From positions 945,519 to 1,009,518 of the forward strand of contig NC_034015.1 of assembly GCF_000346465.2 (NCBI RefSeq): a DNA stretch of 64,000 nt, in the 5' to 3' direction. The position numbers were made by a program, and so were the translations under genes. Below are positions 24,983-35,839 of the stretch, in pieces; the first letter of the stretch is position 1; each line of letters begins with the position of its first letter. The notes beneath the pieces were generated by a model, which saw only the letters and a program-made list of their open reading frames with translations, was not told where the DNA came from and made no database searches. The DNA comes from Prunus persica. Taxonomy: Eukaryota; Streptophyta; Magnoliopsida; Rosales; Rosaceae.

Positions 24983-25075
24983 TTAACCTTAGTAGGATGC
25001 ACAATGTATATGGTTTTATATATTTATATATATATATATATATATATGGAGATGGGTTTGGGAATTGTGTGCAAA
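24983..25075. repeat. TA microsatellite at the right edge of the viral insertion
   Basis: The stretch near 25018-25051 is almost pure (TA)n. A matching (AT)n tract lies at 21318-21335 on the other side of the virus, next to a similar 'gatgcacaat/tgcacaatt' sequence. The two tracts bracket the viral DNA inside the long-TIR element, so the virus probably joined the chromosome within one TA microsatellite. Confidence 0.65.
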
Positions 25076-27025
25076 GTCTCAACACTTTCTGTGTATTGAA
25101 TGGTAGATAGACAGATAGACATGGATGAAAGGTTTTTGCTGGTTTTCTCATCATTTCAGTAATTAACTCCTCTGTTGAGTTTTTGTGCCAAATACCCTTT
25201 TTATTTGCCAGCGCACGACGACACATTGTTTAGTATCTTTTTTTTATCTTAATTGATTAGCGTCAATTTTTCTGCCCTTTAAAAAATTTCAGCAATCAAA
25301 TGGTGCAATGGTGCAAGAATTGGAGGAGAAAGGCGTGGGTTGCAGCAATGGAGGAAGTGGAGGGTTGTGGAGGAAGGTGAGGGTTGTGGAGGAGAGGAAG
25401 GGTTGTGGATGAATTTCCGAATTTACTCTCACTTTTGACAGGAAATTTAACAGAGTTTGACAAAAGGACTAATGGTGCAACAAAACACCTACTTGAGTGA
25501 CCTTTGCAACTAATAATTGAGTTGAGTGACCAAACTGTAACTATGGGTATAGTTGAGGGACCATTGCTGCGAATAACCCTTTTAATCTTCATAGAAATAA
25601 CTAAATAAATAAATAAATAAGTGAATAATTAACAGGCACATAATCATCACCCCTAGAGATTCCATTAGTTCCAATAATGAATAATCTCCGAACATCAAAA
25701 ATAGCATTCAAGTATACTATCAATTACTATTATGCACTTTAAAATAACCATAATAGAACTATGCACAATTTAGCAATCTATATATAACTATCTATACTCA
25801 TCCCAAAATCATATAAATTCATAATACGATATGAATAACTCAATTTTCGATCAGGACTCGTCTGCATGGTCATTCTAACACTTCTCAAAGAATATAACTA
25901 CCTCGAAAGACTCACGGTCAACTGAAGAGTCAAACTGCCTAAACTTGGTCAACTGGGCCCGCATGGCCCATGACCTTCGATCACTAATCTGGGAGTTCCT
26001 ATAGGTTTAACATACTTATCTAAACCTCCTCTGCAAGTTTGGCCCAAATCGAATAGTCGGATCTCTCACGATCGTACGATCGGATGGTTATTGTAAAATG
26101 CAAACTTAAACTTATTGAATCGGAACATCCGGGGTTTCGATTCACGATCCGCCAATTCTTGCACGATCCTAAGAATGCCTAGATCAACATATATTGAATT
26201 GGAGTCGATCCAACGGTCCGAACCTGTCAAACCCGGATAACGCCTACATGATCACCGCATAGAGTGGAGCAACTTTTGTTCTTGGACCTACCTCAAAAAG
26301 TCGAAGGAAGTAGCCGGAATCGGAGGCCAAAACCGGCCTAAACTTCTATCGCTTAATTACCCACAAAAACTCAAAAATTTCTCCTAAATACCACAACCAG
26401 TAGCTAGAACACATTGAAAGGATAGAAAATCATATCAAATTCGAAGAAAATGGTAGCCGGAGGTGTCCGGACGAGCTCTGTGAAATTCCGTCAAAAACTA
26501 TCCAAACCGCCCTGTTTCGTGGCCCTTTTTGGCAACCACGACGGCTTATTGAAGTTGGGATGGGCTGGAATTGAAAGAGGGAAGTGAGGTGGTTCGTTTG
26601 GGACCGGTCTTGCTTGAAACGGTGGCCGGAGTTGGGAGAAATCAAGGTTTGAAGTTGATTGGTCGTGTCCTCCAAGAGAAGAAAATCTGGGTTTTTAAAA
26701 AACTTAACTTTGAAATATTTACGGTTATGTCCCTGAGCTTCCGTAGATAATAACTTCTTTGTTACAACTTCGATTTGAGCTCACTACGTGTCTACGGACT
26801 CATCTCAACGTGCTCTACGCAACAGTCCAATTAAAATTTCCACATTCCATTCCAAACTTAAAATGACTTTTTTGCCCCTTTTATATTAAATAATATTTTA
26901 ATCTTCAAAAACCTTAATTAATTCAAATCATTTTATTTTATTGTTTATTTCAATTTACTTTCTCATTTAAATTTATTTCCTCTTATGTGAATTATTTTAT
27001 TACTCTTTATGACTGGGATGTTACA

Positions 27026-27779
27026 GTTTCACAAAAATCTTCCCCGAACAAAAGTTAACTTTTAAATCATTTAAATATTCATGGAGTAAAATTGTCTATT
27101 TCTTGAACAATATAATATTTAACTAATAATTTAGGACCTGGTTGTTACAATTGCTTCCATAGTAGGGAAATTGGGAAATTGGCGGTATATGGGTGTAAGA
27201 ATGTGATTTCATCAAGGACGTCACGTCCTTTTTTTTTTCTTCAGAAAACACGTTATATACATTCGGTGTATATTGCATGTATATTGTATGTTTATTGCGT
27301 GTATATTGCTTGTTCATGGTCTGTGTATAGCTGTTTATTGCCTTTTATTACCATTGTATTGTATGTTTATTGCCAAGTTATAGCTTCTGTCATTTTTTGA
27401 GGAAAAATTAATATAAACTCTTAATTTTGACAGTACAAGGGTGTAAGTATGTGATTCCATCAAGGCCTCATATATGTGCTTGTATTGCCTTTGTATTGCC
27501 CGGATATATGGCTTATTTTGCGTAGGTATTGCCCCCATAGATGACTTGTATTGCCTACGTATTGCGCAAAAACGAGGACTCTCAAACCAATTAATGCAAA
27601 AAATATGTAGCAAAAACCAGGCAATACCACAACACTACAATGTCAACACCATAACAATACAAGAGCAATAGGGCAGCAATACAATGACAATACAAAAACT
27701 CCACATTCCCACTATAATTTCATTTGAACACATAAAAAAGGTGATATGTGCGCATTAAATGGGATATCCAATGACAAAA

Positions 27780-27815
<36 letters not shown>

Positions 27816-27930
27816 GAAGGCAATTAGGAGCAATACCATGGCAATAAGAACCCAATAGGAGGCTATATAGTGGCAATACTAACGCAATATGAGACTTTAC
27901 AGTAGCAATACAAAAACTCTAAAAGTCCAT
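27026..27930. repeat. TATTGC-rich repeats, direct then inverted (right part of the array)
   Basis: From about 27180 to 27590 TATTGC-type units run in the same orientation as at 18164-18909. A 'gggtgtaagNatgtgatt' motif occurs at about 27190 and 27440. From about 27600 the units are inverted (GCAATA-rich), including 'caatacaaaaactccacattccc', the reverse of the left-array unit. An (AT)n-(AC)n tract lies at 27780-27815. The block 27026-27149 between the LTR end and a second TTACA end is unassigned. Confidence 0.65.
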
Positions 27931-28108
27931 CTTATGCAGGCAACGCAGGGCAAAAAATAATGTATATAATGTTCTTTCTTCAATGTATAATATAAGTAAA
28001 AGTATTTTTTCCACACAAACTTGCAAATAAATAAAAAGAACAAATTCAAGACTGAAAATTTCAACTAAATTGAATTCAATATCATTGAATGAGGACTAAA
28101 TTACATGA

Positions 28109-28546
28109 GTGCAATATGTAGTTCCTCATAATTACAGTACACTTCCTGTAACTCAATGGAATGTTGTCCCACGCCAAATTGATGATGGTTCTCAATCACA
28201 ACAATCTTCCAGAAGCCAAAAATCTAGGTCCAACTATCATGAAAAAAAAAGAACCCTGGTAGTGAACACTGCAAAAGAGATAGCAAAACAAAAAAGTTTC
28301 AGGTGCCTGCAAGTGAACCCTGCAAAAGAGATAACTGATATGGTTTATGGCATCTGCCTACATCCACCTGCAGCAATGAAACATAATTTTAGAAAGAGAA
28401 ACAAGGAAGGTTATAAGAATTGGAGAGAAATTCCAGAGTGGAATGAACAAAGCAGTCTTGTAATTGGTGAATCCATTATCCAATTCCTCTACAAGCACAA
28501 TCTAACTTTGCAAAAAGTGTTCTACATTGTACATGAGTCTAATTAA
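28109..28546 (+). CDS. uncharacterised open frame, 145 residues
   Basis: No family recognised. The product would be basic and hydrophilic, with a Ser/Gln-rich segment (SQSQQSSRSQKSRS, about residues 28-41) followed by Lys/Arg-rich sequence and a mixed C-terminal part (about 100-140). It lies between two inverted TATTGC-rich blocks (27600-27930 and about 28745-28850), so it may be cargo of that repeat element or an exon of a decayed gene. Codon use is not distinctive and no splice context is clear. It may be chance. Confidence 0.25.
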   Translation: MQYVVPHNYSTLPVTQWNVVPRQIDDGSQSQQSSRSQKSRSNYHEKKRTLVVNTAKEIAKQKSFRCLQVNPAKEITDMVYGICLHPPAAMKHNFRKRNKEGYKNWREIPEWNEQSSLVIGESIIQFLYKHNLTLQKVFYIVHESN

Positions 28547-29171
28547 AGTAAGTGGTGGACATCAAGCACAATCTAGCGTTTGCTTCTTCTTAAGCTCATC
28601 ATGTCACCAAATCAGATCCAATTCATAGACAGTAAAATTGGAAAATTGGAAAAATACCTTGCTGGGAAATTTGCAAAAGTGGAATTTAGGTAATTTTTTG
28701 AAATAATTGAAAATTTAAAACATTAAACCTACCGAAATAGGGAAATTCCAAATGAACAACATCAAAGCAATATCCAAGGGATATATCAGCAATATAAGTA
28801 CAATAGAGTGACAATAGACACCTGATATGCAATACATAAGTAGTGTAAGGATTACTATTCACAAATGAGTCTCATGACACACCAAAAAAAAAAAAAATTC
28901 CTTTTACCTCCCTTAATTTGTCCATCCCATTTCTATGTCTCATACTTTCTCTATGTTCTCTCCATTATCAGAGCATCATTAACATGTTTAGTGTAGAACT
29001 TGGATTTTAAGCCAGAATAGCACACACGCACACAAAACTTCACAACATTACGAAGACGAATTACATAACAAAAACACAGATTGTTCATTACAACTACCCA
29101 ATCCAACCATCTCAAGTTCCTATTCGAGCAAACAAATAGATCTTTCATATTGTTTAAGATATAAAAGCTAA
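28547..29171. other. non-coding, includes the last inverted TATTGC block
   Basis: At about 28745-28850 there are further GCAATA-rich units; 'atgcaatacat' (about 28828) is the reverse of the 'atgtattgcat' near 18170 at the start of the left arm. The rest is AT-rich with no coding pattern. Confidence 0.4.
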
Positions 29172-29198
29172 AAGTCCCAAATACTTTGAAACATACTT
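29172..29198. repeat. 27-bp direct repeat, copy 1 (second copy 34780-34806)
   Basis: An exact 27-bp match beginning 'aagtcccaaatactttg' occurs at 29172-29198 and 34780-34806. The two copies bracket a virus-like fragment and the copia element inserted in it. This looks like a target duplication or junction homology from the insertion of the viral piece. Confidence 0.75.
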
Positions 29199-29310
29199 GA
29201 GACTTGTATGGACTGGGTGGCATGTAATGAAATCCAGGAGGGAAATAGTGTTTGGCTATTTCAATGGGATCTGCATGGATATCATAAACAGGCTCAATAA
29301 CAAATAGGTG
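29199..29310 (-). pseudogene. open segment continuous with a virus-like fragment across the copia insertion
   Basis: On the minus strand 34570-34506 followed by 29315-29199 stays open in one frame if the copia element and one AGAAT are ignored. The copia-distal part includes IEPVYDIHADPIEIAKHYF. It lies directly next to the caulimovirid fragment at 34573-34779 and inside the same 27-bp direct repeats. I infer it is part of the same viral remnant, but I do not recognise the domain for certain. Confidence 0.4.
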
Positions 29311-29315
29311 AGAAT

Positions 29316-29549
29316 TGCTAAAATATGAAAACTATGAGAGAATATTTGTTTGTGGGAATTTTCTGTGTATTCTTCTCCTTGTAGGAGGTCATATTTATAA
29401 TACAACAAAACCTGAATGGGTAAGTAAATAATAAATTCCTAAATCTATTTACAGTAGTAAATCAGGAATTAAAGTAAATCAATTACAATTATAATAGGAA
29501 TTCTTAGTGTGTAAGGAAAGTAAGTCAATATCCACAAGTCACGCCAACA
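29316..29549 (-). repeat. 3' LTR of the copia element
   Basis: 234 bp; on the minus strand starts TGTTGGCGTGAC and ends in AGCA. It is 232/234 identical to the LTR at 34267-34500. Confidence 0.95.
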
Positions 29550-29556
29550 CTCCCCC

Positions 29557-32500
29557 TCACGTTGGTGCATAGATGTCGCCAATGCCCAACTGATCCAGTG
29601 AATTGTGGAATGCTTTACTGGAAATTGCCTTTGTCAAAATATCCGCCAATTGATCCTCGGATTTCACAAAAGGAAACTGAAACACTTTAGCCTCAAGCTT
29701 CTGTTTGATGAAGTGTCGATCCACCTCAACATGTTTAGTACGATCATGTTGAACCGAATTTTGTGCAATGGCTATAGCAGCTTTGTTGTCACAAAAGAGA
29801 TTCATTGTGGATGTAGGTTTATACCCAAGTTTAGTAAGCAGCTTTCTTAACCAAAGAAGTTCACAAATCCCTTTAGTCATGCCTCTGAACTCGGCTTCTG
29901 CACTGGATAAAGCTACTACATTCTGTTTCTTACTCCTCCATGTCACCAAATTACCTCCCACGAATGTGAAGTAACTCGATGTGGATTTTCTATTTGTTAC
30001 ATTACCTGCCCAATCTGCATCTGAATAACCATCAATATTTAGATGACCATGCTTTGAGAACATAGGTCCTTTTCCAGGTGCAGACTTCAAATATCTAAGT
30101 ATCCGAAGAACTGCATTCATGTGGTCTTCACTTGGACAGTGCATAAATTGACTGACAACACTCACTGCATAAGCAATGTCTGGTCGAGTATGTGACAAAT
30201 AGATCAATCTTCCCACTAACCTTTGGTATCTTTCTTTGTTAGTTGGAACTTGATCCGGATATTCTCCAAGATGATGATTCTGAACAATAGGAGTGTCCGC
30301 AGGTTTGCAATCTAGCATTCCTATGTCCGTCAACAAGTCCAAGACATATTTCCTTTGAGAGAGAAATATGCCTTGCTGCGATCGAGCCACCTCAATTCCC
30401 AAGAAATACTTGAGTCCACCTAGATCCTTCATCTCAAACTCAGTAGCCAAATAGTCTTGTAGCTGTGATATTTCCTGTTTATCATTCCCAGTAATAATCA
30501 TATCATCAACATATATTATTAATGCTGTTACCTTCCCTTTTCGATGTTTCAAGAACAGAGTATGATCTGAGTTGCACTGTTTGAAACCATTGTTCTTCAT
30601 TGCCATGGTGAACCGTCCAAACCATGCACGTGGTGACTGTTTCAATCCATACAATGCTTTTCGTAACCTGCAAACTGTTCCACTCTGAGTAGTATTATAT
30701 CCAGGAGGAATGTCCATGTACACCTCCTCCGTGAGTTCGCCATGTAGAAAAGCATTCTTTACATCAAACTGGTGTAGTGGCCAATCCAAATTAGCTGCAA
30801 GGGACAATAAGACTCTGACGGTGTTTAACTTTGCAACTGGTGCAAAAGTTTCTTCATAGTCTATACCATAGGTCTATGTGTACCCTTTTGCCACAAGTCT
30901 TGCCTTGTATCGCTCGATAGATCCATCTGCATTATGTTTTATAGTGAACACCCATCTACATCCGATAGTCTTTTTTCCTCGTGGTATAGTCTCCAATGTC
31001 CAAGTCTGATTTTTCTCAAGAGCTTTCATCTCCTCTTTTATAGCTTGGACCCACTTAGGATCTTTCAATGCTTCGGAGACCTTGGTTGGAATATGGATAG
31101 CAGACAACTAATGCACAAAAGCCTTGAGTGGTTCAGACAGCTTCTCAGTGGATACATGATTTGCAATTGGATACTTGGATGTCTTGCCAATATCAGGTGA
31201 ATAACGGTTTGGTGGCTTCCCACGATTTTGCCTGAAAGGTAATTGATATCCAATAGTTTTATCCTCTAAATGCACAAGTCTAGTAGGAGTATTTACCTCA
31301 AAGATATTCTCAGGAGATTGGTTCGTTGGTACTGTTGAATGAGAGGGGGGGTCTTCATCTTGTTGTTCTGAGTTATCTGTAAGAGTATGACTCGCATCAA
31401 AAACATCTTCGCAAGGGTTAGGCGATCGATCGTTGTTTGGCAGAGAGCATTCGCACGTGCCAAACTCGGGACGATCGATTGTTATTGTTTCTTGGCCGAG
31501 AGCAATATTCTTCGTGCATAGATGAATATCCTCATGTTCCAAGCTGCTCCAATTGAGCTCTTCACTCGGTATCTCCCCCTGAAGAGTAGAATTGGATGCT
31601 GGGTCATAGAAGAACATATCTGATTCTAGAAAGGTGACATCCAAAGTGACATAGGTTCGCCGGGTAGGAGGGTGATAACATCGGTAGCCTTTCTGATGAG
31701 TGGCATAAAGCAAAAAAACACAACGAAGCGCACATGGATCAAGTTTGCTTCGTTGATTTTTGTGGAGATGAACGAAGGCCACACAGCCAAAAATGCGAGG
31801 GGTAAGCACCAAAATAGAGGGCAGAGGCCCGTGTTGCGCGAGCACTTGTAATGGAGTTTTGAAGTTCAAGACCCCAGATGGCATGCGGTTGATAAGGTGG
31901 ACAGCAGTGACAACAGCATCATCCCAGTGATGACGAGGAACATGGCCACCAATGAGAAGAGCACGGGCTGTTTCAAGGAGATGACGATTCTTCCGTTCGG
32001 CAACACCATTTTGTTGTGGTGTCTGGGGGCAAGTTGTCTCATGAATAATGCCATGTGTCTGGAAGTTAGTCTGAAAATCATGATTAACAAATTCTCCACC
32101 GTTGTCAGAGCGAAGAATCTGGATTCGAGCATTGAACTGTGTTTCCATCTGTTTGTGAAAGGATTGGAACACGGAAAATACTTCATTCTTATTTTTCATC
32201 AAATAAAGCCATGTCATCCGTGTATAATCATCTATGAATGTGACAAACCAACGAATACCGGAATGAGTAGAAATAGGTGAGGGTCCCCAAACATCAGAAT
32301 GAATTAAAGCAAAAGGAATAATACTTTTATTCATACTTAAAGGATAGGATGCTCTATGACTCTTGGCTAGAATGCAAGTGTCACATTTAAAATCTGAGTC
32401 CTTAAATACAGAAAACAATTCGGGCAATAAGTGTCTCATATAACCAAAAGATGGATGCCCCAAACGTCGATGCCAGAGCCAAATTTGTCGGTGCTTGTCA

Positions 32501-34206
32501 TCAGACGGATGCTTCACACTATTGGCACGTCCCATACTGAAGTCATTCACATAGTACAGCCCCCCTCTTTGAGTACCACGCCCAATGATCTCCTTGGTGA
32601 GAATATCCTGTAGTAAACAAAAATTGGGATAAATTAGTGCACAACAATTTAGTTGTTCAGTTGCCTGACTCACAGACATTAATTTATTGGACAAAGATGG
32701 AACGAGTAGAGTATTAGAAAGGGACAGAGAAGGTGAAAGGGCAACAGTGCCAGCCCCTGTCACAGGATAGGTAACTCCATTTGCATTGGCAATACTTGTG
32801 CAGCGGGGTGTAGTGGTGTGCAAAAAATCATTCGGATCAAAGGTCATATGATCAGTGGCGCCAGAATCAATTATCCAACCAGTAGTATCTCGTAGATCAG
32901 AAGTATGAAATGCATAACCACAGTTACCTGAGACATCCGGAAGCGCGGGACGATCAGGAGGATCTACCTGCGGGAACAAGGCTAATGGGGGTTCGGTAGA
33001 GACAAGAGCAGCACGGCCAGAATTACTAGCAGTTTCTCTGAGCTTGCGAGCGCGGAGGTCCTCCCACCAATCAGGATAACCATTTAGCTTAAAACAGGTG
33101 TCACGGGTATGTTTGAGGTTGCCACAGTGCGTGCAACCACTTCCATCAGTCAGAGCCTTGGGACGGGAAGGTGGGATAGTTTTAGGAAGTGGCGCACCAG
33201 CAGCAGTAGCATATGACTGGATCTGAAGGTGGGCTGCAGTAGAGGAATTATGGGGCTGGCCGACACGAGTAGGGGGACCTGATCGAGGCGCACTCTTGGC
33301 CGCTAAGCCAGTACCAGTGGCTCGATCGGATGAACCCATCATCACTGCTTGTCGAACTTCTTCACGGCGAACATAGGCATAAGCTTGGTCAACAGTAGGG
33401 AATGGAGTCATGTGAAGAACATCACTTCGGGCCTTATCAAGACGATCATCAAGGCCATCCAAAAATATGTAAACTCGATCTTCCTGCAGAATATCATTAT
33501 AGCGCTTGATATCACTTTCATACTCCATCATATTTGGACGACAAAAATCAATTTCTCTCCATAAGCTTTGGAGAGTATTGTAATAGGTTTCAATGGAGCC
33601 ACCAGCTTGTCGCAGACGAGAGACTCGTCGTTTCAGATCATAAACCTGAGAAGTGTCAGTGCCATCATAGTAAGTTGTGGCAATTGCATCCCACACTGCT
33701 TTTGCCGTTGAAAATCGAATGAAATTGCCAATCAAGCTCTGCTCCAGAGAATTGATAAGCCATCCCTTCATAATAGAGTTCTCGGTGCGCCAGCGAGGAA
33801 ACGTTGGAGCAGTCGAAGGAGGTTGCGGAAGATAGCCATTAATATATCCCAATTTGTCTTTGCCGAAGATATACAACTCTACAACTTGGGACCATAGGGC
33901 ATAGTTGGTGCCATCCAACTTTATGCCAATCTGTGCAGCGGAAGCTTCATAGGTAATTGTTGTCGTCGGAATCGTTGTCTGATTCGGGTTCAAGGTCGTC
34001 GTCTGATTCGAGGTCGGGGTCGTCGTCTGAGTCAAGGTTGGGGTCGTCTTGGTAGGATCCTGATTTAGGATCAATTTCGAGGTCTGAGTCTGCATCTGCA
34101 TTAGTTGAGCCACCTGAGCACTCAACTCGGCTATGGTTGGTTGAGAAGGAGAGGAGGAAGCAGTGGTGCTACCGCCATGAGGATTAGAAGAGTCATCCTC
34201 CCCCAT
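29557..34206 (-). pseudogene. copia gag-pol polyprotein with two nonsense mutations
   Basis: The start ATG at 34206 gives MGEDDSSNPHGG. Order on the minus strand: gag (UBN2-type), zinc knuckle CTHCGNLKHTRDTC, protease motif DSGATDHM, integrase zinc site (HRRLGHPSFG...CDTCILAK), integrase core (DVWGP, DDYTRMTW, DNGGEF), RT with AFLHGELTEEVYM and YVDDMIITGN, and RNase H ending in QLADILTKA. The canonical one-frame copia layout is kept, but TAG codons at 31110-31108 (between integrase and RT) and at about 30876-30874 (in the RT fingers) split it. No frameshift was seen. About 1550 codons is full length. Confidence 0.93.
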
Positions 34207-34266
34207 GGTGGCGGCTAGGGTTTAGAAACTAGAGTCAGCAATCCCAAGATCGCCGCTCTGATACCA

Positions 34267-34500
34267 TGCTGAAATATGAAAACTATGAGAGAATATTTGT
34301 TTGTGGGAATTTTCTGTGTATTCTTCTCCTTGTAGGAGGTCATATTTATAATACAACAAAACCTGAATGGGTAAGTAAATAATAAATTCCTAAATCTATT
34401 TACAGTAGGAAATCAGGAATTAAAGTAAATCAATTACAATTATAATAGGAATTCTTAGTGTGTAAGGAAAGTAAGTCAATATCCACAAGTCACGCCAACA
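34267..34500 (-). repeat. 5' LTR of the copia element
   Basis: 234 bp, followed on the minus strand by the primer binding site at about 34266-34250. A TATA-like 'tataaatatgacc' (minus strand, about 34345) suits an LTR promoter. Confidence 0.95.
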
Positions 34501-34572
34501 AGAATTACTTTTGGGCAAATAAGGGGACGACTTTTTGAAAGCAACTGAGGGACCAGCTGAGGTGTCTACTAA

Positions 34573-34779
34573 AAAAGGATCATAGCAGTAAAGGAGTGCC
34601 TGGCAGGGGTATGCCTTTGAGATTGACCAGGGGTCGGCAACTGTTGCAACTGGACATTAGATTTTCTCAAAGGTTGATTTTCAAATTTAATTTTTACTGT
34701 GCCGTCTAAATATTGTTGAATATAGTCTAAATTGCTTAGACTACGTTGGATTGGAGCTGGTTGGCTCTCAGTGGCTAGG
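34573..34779 (-). pseudogene. endogenous caulimovirid fragment (downstream of movement protein)
   Basis: The minus-strand frame reads TESQPAPIQRSLSNLDYIQ and onward through QLQQLPTPGQSQ to the HSFTA segment. It is closely similar to the viral relic at about 24140-23940 (minus strand). It covers about 70 codons with a few substitutions, so it derives from a different viral copy or has diverged independently. It lies between the 27-bp direct repeat (34780-34806) and the copia element. Confidence 0.8.
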
Positions 34780-34806
34780 AAGTCCCAAATACTTTGAAAC
34801 ATACTT

Positions 34807-35834
34807 ACTGTAGCTCTCATAAATCACAAGATCATTAAGAGTACCCAAAGCTACACCTCAGAGAGCGTTGAACACTACAATGTCTCAAGAAGCAACCATG
34901 GGAAACTGAAAACGGGAAACCCAAAGTAATGAGAAAATGCCTTTTCCTGCTTCCAAAACCATAAATATGCTAACAAATAATATTGAATTTGGTATAACAA
35001 AGCAAAAAAGAAAACACCCATCTTTACACAAAAATCCATGTTATTGTTGGTTTTGTGATGGAATATGGGGTGCTGGCTGGAAATATGAGTTGCTTCAGCA
35101 GAGTTCTTTTGTATTCTCTTAGCTTGTGTTGTTGTCACAATGATAAGCTCAAAGGCTTTTTAAATAGAACAAATATTCTAGAGAATTCTTCCTAGAGAAC
35201 CTAAAAGACATTGCATAGGAACTCTACCAAATTAATTAAGGACCGCTACAGCTACTGTAATAAATAGAGATATTCTAGAGAATTAAGGAAGTGCATTAAT
35301 TCCAACAGTTATCTGAGTTTAACCATATAAACAAATATACATATAATGAGAGAAAGATATGAAATTTCCTACCCATTTAGGTAATCCAGCACTGACTATA
35401 TTACATGTCCATCACATAAAGAATACCGTAATTATCTGAAAGGTTCCAAAAATTAGTAAAACTGCACATATAGAATGAATTAGAACCGAGCCTTTTCAAA
35501 TTTCTAGTTGTGAGTATGAGATGCAGATACATGTACATATTTCAAAACTCTATGTGTAACCAAATGCATCATTTCATTAGGAGCTTCCGAATAACTTTGA
35601 AATAAACATTGGGGATTTAGTATATAGTACCTAATGTTGCAATAAGAAGGAATGGGAGATCAAAGAATTATTTAGAAGAGACATAGTACAAGAGCAGGGA
35701 CATCTCGTACTATTTGTTGCCTTGTTAACTAGATAACAAAGGCATGTGCTCAAGAAATATTGCTCTGTATTTTATATGTTGATTAAAAACCAACATTGTC
35801 CTCCTGCTTTAATATTCACTACTAAATACAAGGA
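34807..35834. other. intergenic, nothing firm
   Basis: AT-rich. On the minus strand a short open stretch ends at a good-looking donor (GTAAGTATG) near 34806, which the 27-bp repeat overlaps, so a host exon may once have been here. It contains two TGA codons in the best frame and I cannot name it. Confidence 0.3.
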
Positions 35835-35839
35835 AAAGA

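Larger units (their letters stand above)
20923..25580. mobile_element. long-TIR element, MULE-like, now carrying a viral insertion
   Basis: About 190-200 bp at the left end (from GGGTTATTCATAGCAAT) match the inverted right end (AGGGTTATTCGCAGCAAT) with scattered differences, extending to the 'ttccacaaccctcc' repeats. Flanking 9-mers TATAATCTT (20914-20922) and TTTAATCTT (25581-25589) match at 8 of 9. A long TIR with a 9-bp target duplication is characteristic of Mutator-like elements. No transposase is present; the interior is almost wholly the endogenous virus (about 21350-25010), so the element itself was probably under 1 kb. Confidence 0.75.
18910..27025 (-). mobile_element. Ty3/gypsy-type LTR, interrupted by a MULE-like element
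   Basis: Starts TGACAAGACCCGACCC and ends GGGATGTTACA, so on the minus strand it reads TGTAACATCCC...GGGTCTTGTCA, a classic plant gypsy LTR pair of ends. It aligns along its length with the solo LTR at 35840-38858: the 'gagggatcaagccacacgta' block, the 'ggaacatccgggg' block and the 'acttttgttcttggacct' block occur in the same order. Without the inserted element the LTR is about 3.46 kb. It contains a variable region of about 43-bp repeats ('cctcgcagg..tc..gagaca', 19558-19690 and 20519-20690) and an (AAT)n tract at 20100-20150. The flanking 5-mers do not match, so its right edge or solo status is uncertain. A second TGTTACA-type end at 27149 may mark another boundary. Confidence 0.7.
29316..34500 (-). 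mobile_element. nearly complete young Ty1/copia LTR retrotransposon
   Basis: Two 234-bp LTRs (29316-29549 and 34267-34500) differ at only two positions (the fourth base TGCT-A/G and a T/G at 'cagta-t/g-aaatc'). The target duplication AGAAT lies at 29311-29315 and 34501-34505. On the minus strand the 5' LTR is followed by the primer site TGGTATCAGAGC (initiator Met tRNA), and the 3' LTR is preceded by a polypurine tract (GTGAGGGGGAG). Between them lies a gag-pol frame of about 1550 codons, interrupted by two stop codons. This is the youngest datable insertion in the window. Confidence 0.95.

Noticed and set aside
31866..33722. Short frames on both strands within the copia element
   Set aside because: Shadows of the gag-pol frame in other phases.
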